From Rhizophagus sp. LPA8_4_AMF (lineage: Eukaryota; Glomeromycota; Glomeromycetes; Glomerales; Glomeraceae), in the NCBI GenBank assembly GCA_021464525.1, contig JADRCO010000625.1, positions 1 through 29,348 on the forward strand: DNA of 29,348 nucleotides, read 5' to 3'. Each line of letters opens with the position of its first letter. The stretch's first letter is position 1. The notes under the pieces are model-generated. The model was not told the origin of the DNA and did no database searches. It saw nothing but the letters and a program-made list of their open reading frames with translations. Positions 21,017-29,348 of the stretch are shown here, piece after piece. A program made the translations under genes and the position numbers.

Positions 21017-22319
21017 TTTATTAATATGTTATAAACAATTATCGATAACAATAGTGAATTTAACATATTTTACTTATACTTATTTATATTTATACTTAAT
21101 ACCTGAATGATACAGTTTGAAAGGTAGAACTTTCTGATAGTGATACATAAAGTATTTCTAGATTTCTCGTGGAATTTTAGAAAGTTCGTTTTAATTTTAG
21201 AAATACTATGCATAGCGATGATGCAATCAATGCATCGTCATTATATTATTTACTTATTTAGTTAGTTGAGATGCATATGATCAACTAGCGGAAATACTTT
21301 TTAAGTATTGGGCGTAATTATTATTTCATCATAGAAAATAATGATGGAACAAAAATGAAATGAATATAAAGTGAAAGGAAATCATTACTTGAGCAATAAT
21401 AATTTGAACATGATGGATAAATAGAATTTTTATTTTGACTAAATATAAATTAAGTATGAAATATAATTTTGTACGACAATTGAGCGTGTATAATTTTCAT
21501 AATTTTTTCATTTCCAAAAGCTCATTAATTATAAATAAATACTATTTAAAGTAATAAAATAAAAGAATATGCTACGGAGTATTCACATAAATCACATAAA
21601 TGAATCGTCAAAATGTTCGTAATCCCAATTTTCTTAGTATACTTTTATGAGTTTTAATATTTGTTATATTAAAGTAAGTTGAAATAATAGAAACAAACAC
21701 CCTAATAAATATTTAAATTTATTTATTTCATTCATTTAATTTTAATCAGACACAATTTAATGAATTTAATGAAACACTTTTAAATTTATTTTTATATAAG
21801 CTTTTATGTTAAAGAAGTTTAATAAAGCAAGGATACTATTATTTAAATCTTACAATTACTTTTTAATCTTCAAATAAACTTTAAGAAACATAAATTTTAT
21901 ATACAAATTATCAAGATTTATTAATTAAAAGTCATGACACGTATTTTATTGAATTTATTAACACCCATTTTATTAAACTAATTTATTTAAAATAATCAAA
22001 TAAATTTAATAAAAAAAAGTTAGTTCTTTATTTTTCATAAAAAAATAGGGTTCTTTATCATTATTTTTTTTTTTGGTAAATTATCTGTTCACATTCTACG
22101 TGTCAAAATACAATAAAGTGTTATGAATATGTATTTAGTTAATAGCGAAATCGAAAATCTCTATTTTGGTTAAAAATTCCTTATCATGAATCATGATACG
22201 AAACATGATGGGGTCCATATAAACTCAGTATTATAGTTATCTTTTGTGTATTTCTAATATGCTGTAACCATGTAATTTATTTATGTACTAATTTTTCGTT
22301 GTTATATAAATAAAGAAAA
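21017..22319. other. Intergenic DNA upstream of the kinase and the BTB pseudogene
   Basis: No gene is supported in this 1.3-kb stretch. The left part is the kinase promoter region. It holds two heat-shock-element-like sites and a dyad TGATGCAATCAATGCATCGTCA at about 21220-21241. The remainder is very AT-rich, with short dyads such as TCATGAATCATGA near 22184. Confidence 0.45.
21126..21188 (-). promoter_or_regulatory. Two candidate heat shock elements upstream of the kinase gene
   Basis: GAACTTTC at 21127-21134 and GAAAGTTC at 21080+100 (21180-21187) both match the nGAAnnTTCn pattern exactly. They lie about 110 and 165 bases upstream of the kinase ATG at 21016. A further TTC..GAA pair between them is not in pentamer phase. 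Motif matching only. AT-rich context raises the chance rate. Confidence 0.3.
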
Positions 22320-23615
22320 ATGTCAGTCGAATATATATACATCACAAGAGATTCTTAATTATTATTTCGCTGGTGAAGATGAAGTTGAAATTCGTGCGCA
22401 TTCACTTATTTTATGTATTAGGTCTCAATACTTTTGTGCAGCATTCTCTAATGAATGAACAAATAAAAAAGATGGAAATTTATACTTAATAAACTTAAAA
22501 GTTATTTTTAAGATAATAAAATAAATAAATGATTTTTTTTATATAAAATTTAAAGCAACAATATTAAATTTCAATTATTATTTTTTAATATTTTTTATTT
22601 AGGTTTATTTATAAAATTAAAAGGTCCGAAAATTTTAATCTTTTAATAGCGGTAGATGAATTTAATGTTCAACCATTAATTCAATATATTCAGGCACATC
22701 TATATGAAGAAGCCTGGATTTATTGTCTTTATAAAATTGAGAAAATCCAGATGAATTATTTAATCCTAATAAATTCATCAATTTAAAAGAACCTTTGTTA
22801 GAATCACTTTTAAAACGGGAGTATTTTCTTCTGATGAAATTGTTATATGTGATAACTTGATTAAACGGAGCATCCTTCTATTCAGAAGAAATTATAATTA
22901 TGGAAAGAACTTCTTCACAGACTTATTCCTTTAATTAGGTTTTATCATGTAACCAGAAAATTTTTTCTTAAAAAGTTATCTTTTTAAAGCATTATTTCCT
23001 GGAGTAATTTGCTTGCATTTCTTATGAATTCAAATAAGAAATTAAATATTGATATACGACCTCTTGAATATCCAAAATATAATTCAATTATCATTAATAA
23101 TAACCATTTTGCTCTTTTATCAAGTTGGATTGAAAAAGAAAAATGAATCTCCTTATGATGAAAGCAATATTCCTTATGATTTCAAATTGCTTTTTCGTGC
23201 TAGCAGAGTTGGTAATACACCTACAGACTTTCATGCTAAATGTGATAATAAAGAAGCTACTATAGTAAAAATCCCACATTCGGAACAAATATTAGGATGA
23301 TATAATCCAACTCTATGGGATTCAAGCAATAAATGGAAATCACAATTGCGCGCAAGAAATAGTTTTTTATTTTCATTTGGGATAGAAATAACCGAATTTT
23401 TGAACCGCAAAAGTAGATCATATTATTGAAGATTATCATAATGATAGAAGAACTGTATTTATTTCAAGATAATGATGGGTGTCTGGAAAAGTTATGGCTC
23501 ATATTCGTATCTTAATTTTGATGCACCACAAGCTGTTTGTGATACTTTTTATGTAGAAGATTATGAAGTTTTTCAAGTTATTAAAAAATATACAATTTAT
23601 TTATTAAAATTTTAA
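22320..23615 (+). pseudogene. BTB-BACK-TLDc pseudogene
   Basis: The copy begins at an ATG (MSVEYIYI) equivalent to the MSFEYSQE start of gene B, but has a stop after 12 codons. The BTB core survives as AGEDEVEIRAHSLILCIRSQYF before a TGA following FSNE. Text corresponding to exon 2 starts near 22650 (LLIAVDEFNVQPLIQYIQ). BACK remnants change frame repeatedly (LINPNKFINLKEP-like, EEIIIMERTS). TLDc is recognisable at 23150-23350 (LLFRASRVGN, DFHAKCDNKEATIV, SEQILG then TGA, LWDSSNKWKS). The end, VEDYEVFQVIKK, has lost its stop and runs to a TAA at 23613-23615. The TLDc text is of the gene B/D type. The many lesions indicate old inactivation. Confidence 0.88.
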
Positions 23616-23947
23616 ATAATTATAGGATATGGATATTTTATAATATTTATTATTTTAAAAGAAGAGATAATATTATCAAGTAATACAACTAATTTTATAA
23701 ATCTAGGAATTATTTTACTGTATATCGATTAAATAAATATAGGGTATTGTTAAATAAAGTTGCTAAAGTGGTAGTCTATAAATTATTAAATTGATAGTTC
23801 TTGATTAATATAAAATTTTAAACATATATTATACTATTTCAAAGTTGTACTATCAACAATTTTTACATTAAAGGAATTCAAAATATAATAAAAACAACTC
23901 TTGACTCTTCAGCATTTTCCTGCCTTAAATGTGCTAACAAGGCATTT
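23616..23947. other. Intergenic DNA left of the hAT-like element
   Basis: This 330-bp AT-rich stretch lies between the BTB pseudogene and the transposon. I see no gene, repeat or structural RNA in it. The 8-bp target copy CTAGGGAA begins immediately to its right at 23948. Confidence 0.45.
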
Positions 23948-24149
23948 CTAGGGAATAGTGTTTCGATCCGTTTCTGATTAATCCGGATGAATCTGGATGA
24001 ATCCAGATTTTTTTTTATCCGGATATCCGGGTTTTTGACCCAGTTTTTGATCCGGTTGAAAAATATCCAGTTTGAACCGCAATCCGGATGGAAATACATA
24101 TGAAAAATACTTTAAACAAAATATTTACATCAAAGTGTATTAGAACATT

Positions 24150-24365
24150 AGGGTAGATGTCGGCGGAGACATTAATTCCACAGAAAAAATGTCTTTGAAG
24201 TTAAATATAATAATTTTTTAATGTCATAAACGTTAAATCCGCGAAATAACGTCTCCGATATTAAAATCAATTAAATTTAATGTCAGAGACGTTAAATCTG
24301 CAAAAATAATGTCTCCCGACATTAAAATAATAAGACTTTAACGTCAGTGATGTTATTTTCACGGT
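24150..24365. repeat. Degenerate tandem repeat with internal dyads, about 60-bp unit
   Basis: The pattern TAATGTCA.A.ACGTTAAATC.GC.AAA, then TAA(C/T)GTCTCC.GA.ATTAAAAT, recurs at about 24160, 24219 and 24280, with a partial copy near 24338. The two halves of a unit (AATGTC..GACGTTA and TAATGTCTCCCGACATTA) are themselves inverted, so each unit could fold. It lies within the hAT-like element. Confidence 0.65.
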
Positions 24366-24479
24366 TTATTCATTTATATTAAATACAATGGTAAATTAAA
24401 AAATATATATTTGTTATCTTAATGCTTTTTATTTTATTTAACTGTTAGAATATTATACAATAATGAAAAAGTAAAAATA

Positions 24480-25028
24480 TACTGATAATAAAAGGAAATA
24501 GCAATAAAAAAATGCTAAAAGATATGAAAGAAGATAAAATAGAATAAAATTAAACAATAAGGACGAAATAATGCAAAGAAAAGCAAAAAACATAAAAGAT
24601 GAATGAAGAAAGCATGAAAAAAGAGGAGAGGATGAAAATGGAATGAAGAAAAGGAGAGAAAGAAAAGGAGATAAAGGGAAGTGGAAAAAAAAGAAAGAGG
24701 AAGCGAAAGATGTGAAAAAAGATAGGTTGACAAAGAAGAATGAAAAGAAAGAAGCGGAGAAAATGAAAATAATGAAAAATCAATACAGAAAAGGGATGAA
24801 GAAGAATGAAAATAAAGGAAAAGTAATCCATAAAGTAAGAGTAAAACCATATAGAAATGAAATAAAGTTAGTAAAAAAACGAAATGCATGTAAGAAATAA
24901 AAACAAAAAAATGTACAGTACCCTAATCACGGAATTGAAAGAACTTAAAGACCTAGAAAGAAAGAAAAAGGAAAGGAAATTAGAAACAAAAGGTCAAATA
25001 AACTAACAAAAAAAAAAGAAAAAAACAT
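24480..25028. other. Purine-rich strand-asymmetric tract
   Basis: For about 550 bases the plus strand is almost entirely A and G (AAAGGAGAGAAAGAAAAGGAG and similar), with few pyrimidines. Open frames arise on both strands as a result. The plus-strand frame 24643-24900 encodes little but Lys, Glu, Met and Arg, and the minus-strand frames are Leu/Phe/Ser-rich. I do not accept either as genes. The tract is inside the hAT-like element. Confidence 0.7.
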
Positions 25029-25029
25029 A

Positions 25030-25230
25030 CTGGCCGCCAGTAATTGTTGAATTTTCAATAAAATTGCTGCGGTAATTCAAGCCGGAATTTATAGTGCCGA
25101 CTGGAATTATGAAAATTTCGTGGTCTCCGGTATTAGATAATTTTGGCCAAATTTGTATATTGGCTAAGCATAAAAATCTGGGCGGCGCTATAAATTCTGG
25201 CCCGAATTATTGCCGATCAGTTGTAAATTA
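25030..25230. repeat. Nested inverted repeat inside the hAT-like element
   Basis: TAATTCAAGCCGGAATTTATAG (about 25074-25095) is inverted as CTATAAATTCTGGCCCGAATTA (about 25198-25219) with a few mismatches. The outer flanks (ACTGGCCGCCAGTAATT on the left, ATTGCCGATCAGT on the right) are also roughly complementary. GC content jumps relative to the neighbouring purine tract. This may be a smaller foldback element that inserted into the larger one. Confidence 0.55.
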
Positions 25231-25344
25231 GTTGTAAATTCAATGTGGATTATTTGACCCGGATAAAAAATCCGGATAAAATCCGGATTTTTTTTGTGTA
25301 ATCCGGATGACGGTTTTCATCCGGATCGAAGCACTACTAGGGAA

Positions 25345-25756
25345 GACTTTAAACCACGATGTTTTTCGTAAATATTGTTAGGAGAAGAAATTGAAGATGA
25401 GATTAATTACAATTTTTCCGATTTTTTTTTTTGGCAAGATTCTCGGCAAAACAATTTACCATAATTAAACCGAAATTTACCGTAATCCAATTTCATTATT
25501 ATTTTTATTTTTATCCGTATATAAGTAGATAGTGATTTGAGGCAAATTATACGGTTAATATTAGCCGGATGATCATTTACAAACTTGTGATTTCATTGAT
25601 TCGTAATATCATATGATTGTACACCATGAAAAGATCGTACAATACTACAATAACTATGTGGTGTAACTGATACATATATATAAACATACATTAATTTGTG
25701 CGAAACAACGGCTACAAGCATTTATAAATAAATTTAATTCAAGCTTTGTTAAAAAA
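25345..25756. promoter_or_regulatory. Promoter region of BTB gene D
   Basis: From about 25565 the sequence is shared with the region upstream of gene E. Shared parts include ACAAACTTGTGATTT, an inverted repeat ATTGTAC-N14-GTACAAT at 25616-25643, GTGTAACTG and a final 59-bp block (25698-25756) with one mismatch to 28850-28908. The final block includes CGGCTACAAGCATTTATAAA, where TTTATAAATAAA could serve as a TATA element about 35 bases before the ATG. The part left of 25565 is AT-rich, with no feature seen. Confidence 0.6.
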
Positions 25757-27257
25757 ATGCCTTTCGAATGTCCTCAAGATGTTGCCAATGATTATGAGAG
25801 TTTACTTACTAATACTAATATAGTAGATTGTGATGTTATTATTTATGCTGGTAATAACAATAGAGGAATTGATGCGCACTCGTTTGTATTACGCACAAGG
25901 TCACAATATTTTCGTACAGAATTTTCTAATGGATCGTTTGAGAGGAGGAATGAAAAATTTATTTTTAATATACCTAATATTACCCCTCAATTATTTAATA
26001 TGATTTTAAGGTATAGTTTAAGTTGCTTGTACATGGATATTATACATTTTTAAGAAATGCTAATAATTTTCTTACTTAAATTTCAGATTTATTTATTGCG
26101 GAAAAATTGATTTGGATCAATTAGTACATGAACCTGATATTTTAAAGCTTTTGATAGCAGTAGATGAGATTAATATTCAAAGATTAATCGATTATATCCA
26201 GGAATATTTGATTAAAAATAGAAGTGATTATGTACAAGAAAATTCTATTGAAATTCTTGAAAAGATTTATCAAAATAATGCTTTTATAGATTTACAGAAT
26301 ATTTGTATCAAAAATATCTGTAGGAATCCTGAGAGATTATTCAATTCAAATAATTTTACCAGTTTAAATGCACCTTTATTGGAGTTACTATTTAACAGGG
26401 ATGATTTACCGCTAGATGAAATTGTTATCTGGGATAATTTAATTAGGTGGTGTTTGGCTCAACAATCTAATATTTCACAAGATCCCGCACAATGGAATAA
26501 TGACGAAATCACAAATATGGAGAGAACTATTCATAGATTTGTTCCATTGATAAGATTTTGTCATATTTCTCCAGAAAATTTTGCTACTAAAGTGTTTCCA
26601 TTTAAAGAAATAATGCCAAATAATTTAGTTAATAACATGATTCAATTTCACATGACTCAAAATCAGCAATTTAATAATGATAGACGACCTCCTAGGCCAA
26701 AACATGTATATAATTCTGAAATAGTAGGACTTCAACATTTTGCCATTTTCTCTAATTGGATAGAAAAGAAAAACGACTCTTATTATACTGAAACAAATAT
26801 TCCTTATGAATTTAATTTACTTTATCGTGCTAATAGGGATGGAAATATACCTGCTGTCTTTCATGATAAATGTGACAATAAAGGAGCTACTATTGTTATA
26901 TTAAAAATTCCAAATTCGGATCAAATACTAGGAGGTTATAATCCGCTTCAATGGGATTCAAGTAATACAGCGAAGTATACAAGTGATAGTTTTTTATTTT
27001 CATTTATAGATAAAAATAATCTTGACAGTGCAAAAGTAGGTCGTATTAACGAAGGTTTTGATAAAACTATATATTGTTATCAAGTTTATGGGCCAGCATT
27101 TGGCGGTGGGTTTGACCTATTTCAAGATAGTGATAGTATGTGGAAAAGCCGTAATCCATACTCTTATTCTGAAATTGATATTCCACAAGGTTATGGATCA
27201 TATTATAATATGCTTGATGTAAAGAATTTTGAAGTTTTTCAAGTTGTTAAAAAATAG
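25757..27257 (+). CDS. BTB-BACK-TLDc domain protein D (two exons)
   Basis: Exon 1 is 25757-26010 and exon 2 is 26087-27257, with a 76-bp intron (GTATAG donor, TTTCAG acceptor, TGCTAAT branch-like site). The 474-residue product ends in TAG. BTB is at about 24-120 (CDVIIYAGNNN, SFVLRTRSQYFRTEFSN), BACK at about 122-250 (DEIVIWDNLIRW, HRFVPLIRFCHI) and TLDc at about 295-474 (NLLYRANRDGN, SFLFSFIDK, YGPAFGGGFDL, FEVFQVVKK). The BTB-BACK half pairs with gene C, the TLDc half with gene B. The start is fixed by identity with gene E from the 5' flank through the first exon. A Cullin-3 adaptor function is inferred from domains only. The partner is unknown. No lesion is seen. Confidence 0.93.
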
Positions 27258-28690
27258 GTAATGTAGTTGTAAACTTTCTAAAAAATTTGAGAACATTAAA
27301 TTTGTTGATATCATTATTATACTATTTAAAAAAAGAAAATTTTATTTTGATTTACTCCTGTAAATTAGTTAATTAATCACCGTAATTATGTTTATATTTT
27401 TATAAAAGAAAATATACAGTAAGGAACTATAAGATACTTCAAGTATAGAGTGGTGTTTTTTCATTATTTAACACTAACTTTCTAGTGCACATCCAGATCC
27501 ATCAAATTTTATTATATAAGTTTAAATATTTTTGTGAATTGACCTATCTAACGTATATAAAATTATAGGAATAATGTGATTTACAAATAATTTCTATAGA
27601 ATTTCAAGAAATAAAATCACTACATATTAAAACGGTTACAAAAAATACTTCTTTATATACAGGACGAGTTGGATGAGTCCAATTGTCAGTAATGATTCAA
27701 AATGTTAAATTTTCAGATACTGACAAACATTATTCATATCCATAATTTGAATTATCAGTTCTGTATGCGTATATATGAATGATCAATAAGTAAATGTTTA
27801 GAGTAACATTGCTCGCTTAATATAATTTTGCGAAAAGAAATTAATTATTTTAATTGCTGTTATAATTTTGAAAATTTGTAACTTTAGGTAAATCAAAGGG
27901 CATGTGTCTGACCCGGACTTAAAAATATCTGCCTGAATTAAAATATGAATGCAGTATAAAATCATTTATAAAACTTTTTTCATCACAATAAAAGCAAATG
28001 GTCTTGCCTTGCTTAAAAAAGAGTTGTTTTTTTATTGGAAAATTGCTAAATCACACGGTGATCAATATCACTATATAATTTTATGTATGTAATTTTTATA
28101 TCATGACCGCCATGAAATTTGTCATCGATGGCATACCCTTCCGTTTTGAATTTTATTACCTATCCTAGGAACTTAGAATATTTTTAGTAGACAAAATCCA
28201 ATTTGTCACCCTTATATGTCAAGCAGTTGACGGTCACAACTGGTGATCAGGACCAAGAAATATATATAAAAGGGTCAGGTTTGAGTTTGCGTATAATTGA
28301 TCAAAAAAATGTAGATCCTTCCTTTTATGATAATTCCTACTGAAATATTATTACCTTTTTTAGATACTGGCTGAGGTTATCATAATTCCGCCCCTAAGAA
28401 AATGCGTACAGCTAACAGTAAAAATATTTTTGCCGCACCTTACCCCTGTATGTATATTTCTGGGTCCTTGGTGTTCTTTAGCTAAACACTTTTTATTAGC
28501 CCTGTTCAATTCCGGTCGGTTGCATTTTTCGGTCGGGGTTTGTTTATTTTGATTTGTTTGATTTCTTCGTAAGTTCCAACAATATATACCAAGCTAGTAG
28601 GAAATTATTGTGTGCAAAAAATTATTTAATGCGGATCCTTCATTTACATATATATCCGGTTTGAACCTGATGCTCATTAGTTGATTTACA
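27258..28690. other. Intergenic DNA between tandem BTB genes D and E
   Basis: No gene is supported. The left part is AT-rich 3' flank. Around 28130-28560 the composition is more mixed (CCGTTTTGAATTT, GTTGACGGTCACAACTGG, CCGGTCGGTTGCATTTTTCGGTCGG), suggesting decayed repeat DNA. The last part resembles the left-edge text TTTTTCGGCCGGG. Short open frames here do not look like protein. Confidence 0.4.
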
Positions 28691-28908
28691 AGCTCGTGAT
28701 TTATTAAATTAAAGGATCAACATTTCGTAATTTCATGTGATTGTACACCATGAAAGATCGTACAATAAGCTGAATAATTAAAATAAATGTGTAACTGGAA
28801 CAAATATAAAAATGTTAAATATCAATATCGCCACATTATTCTTTATCCCGTGCGAAATAACGGCTACAAGCATTTATAAATAAATTTAATTCAAGCTTTG
28901 TTAAAAAA
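28691..28908 (+). promoter_or_regulatory. Promoter region of BTB gene E, duplicated from gene D
   Basis: This region carries the inverted repeat ATTGTAC-N13-GTACAAT at 28740-28766, 169 bases before the ATG, then GTGTAACTG, and the 59-bp block 28850-28908 nearly identical to the one before gene D. The intervening spacer differs in length and sequence, so the conserved pieces stand out against a diverged background. Confidence 0.6.
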
Positions 28909-29348
28909 ATGCCTTTCGAATGTCCTCAAGATGTTGCCAATGATTATGAGAGTTTACTTAATGCTAATATAATAGAGTATGATGTTATTATTTATGCTGG
29001 TAATAGCAATAGAGGAATTTACTATGCGCACTCATTTGTATTACGCACAAGGTCTCAATATTTTCGTACAGCATTCTATATGGAATCGTTTGAGAGGAGG
29101 GATGGAAATTTTATCTTTAATATACCTAATATTACCCCTCAACTATTTAATATGATTTTAAGGTATAGTATAATTTACTTGTACCTGGATATCATACATT
29201 TTTAAGAAATGCTAATAATTTTCTTACTAAACTTTCAGATTTATTTATTGCGGAAAAATTGATTTGGATCAATTAATACATGAACCTGATATCTTAAAGC
29301 TTTTGATAGCAGTAGATGAGATTAATATTCAAAGATTAATCGATTATA
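28909..29348 (+). CDS. BTB-BACK-TLDc domain protein E, 5' part (cut by window end)
   Basis: Exon 1 is 28909-29162 and exon 2 begins at 29239 after a 76-bp intron, running off the window. About 121 residues are visible: the whole BTB domain (YDVIIYAGNSN, SFVLRTRSQYFRTAF, FIYCGKIDLDQL) and the BACK start (LLIAVDEINIQRLIDY). Exon 1 differs from gene D by few substitutions and two compensating three-base indels (one codon lost before the DVIIYAG motif, one gained before AHSFVLR), so the frame is kept. The intron is also nearly identical. BACK and TLDc halves are expected beyond the edge but cannot be seen. Confidence 0.88.

Larger units (their letters stand above)
23956..25336. mobile_element. 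Non-autonomous hAT-like DNA transposon (1381 bp)
   Basis: The left end TAGTGTTTCGATCCG (23956-23970) and the complement of the right end, TAGTGCTTCGATCCG (25322-25336), match at 14 of 15 positions. Perfect 8-bp direct copies of CTAGGGAA flank the element (23948-23955 and 25337-25344). An 8-bp target duplication and TAGNG termini are hallmarks of the hAT superfamily. Both subterminal regions hold many ATCCGGAT or close variants in both orientations, as expected for transposase binding. The interior is a minisatellite, a purine-rich tract and a nested inverted repeat. There is no transposase-like frame, so the element must depend on a copy elsewhere. The intact target duplication suggests insertion was not ancient. 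Confidence 0.85.

Noticed and set aside
24515-24900. Leu/Phe/Ser-rich minus-strand and Lys/Glu-rich plus-strand frames
   Set aside because: Both follow directly from the purine-rich tract inside the hAT-like element. Low complexity, with no motif.

Overview
The window reads as a strongly AT-rich fungal nuclear genome, most probably an arbuscular mycorrhizal fungus of the Rhizophagus type (Glomeromycotina). The reasons are short introns (about 50-120 bp) with GT..AG ends, several BTB-BACK-TLDc paralogues, a TKL-like kinase preceded by a Cys-rich CxxC region, and many decayed repeats. The species call is inference from gene-family content. No bacterial operon features, tRNA, rRNA or CRISPR were seen.

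Layout. 1-1900: AT-rich, with a hairpin at the left edge and a 3' fragment of a dead cytochrome P450 (about 966-1115). 1915-3400 (-): BTB-BACK-TLDc gene A. 3401-4915: intergenic, with coding relics and a short GC-rich tandem repeat. 4916-6814 (+): intact six-exon P450. 6963-12131: repeat-rich, with two decayed genes (about 7430-8403 and 9170-9591), three sets of direct or tandem repeats and a possible pogo/Tc1-like remnant. 12132-12914 (+): a four-exon gene for a small protein tentatively placed in the cytolysin/lectin-like (actinoporin-fold) group. 14459-15987 (-) and 16322-17785 (-): BTB-BACK-TLDc genes B and C, followed by a BTB relic. 18493-21016 (-): a six-exon kinase gene with two opposite one-base frameshifts. 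22320-23615 (+): BTB-BACK-TLDc pseudogene. 23956-25336: non-autonomous hAT-like element with a perfect 8-bp target duplication. 25757-27257 (+): BTB-BACK-TLDc gene D. 28909 to the edge (+): its tandem duplicate, gene E, cut by the window end.

The main theme is local birth and death of BTB-BACK-TLDc genes. The family architecture suggests Cullin-3 substrate adaptors (BTB-BACK) carrying a TLDc domain. All copies share one intron at the same position and phase, just inside the BTB domain. By eye, their BTB-BACK halves group as {A,B} versus {C,D,E}, while their TLDc halves group as {A,C} versus {B,D}. All four combinations occur, which points to domain shuffling or gene conversion inside the cluster. 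The kinase, P450 and small-protein genes have no evident pathway link to the BTB genes. All intron boundaries were placed by eye from splice signals, reading-frame continuity and comparison between copies.
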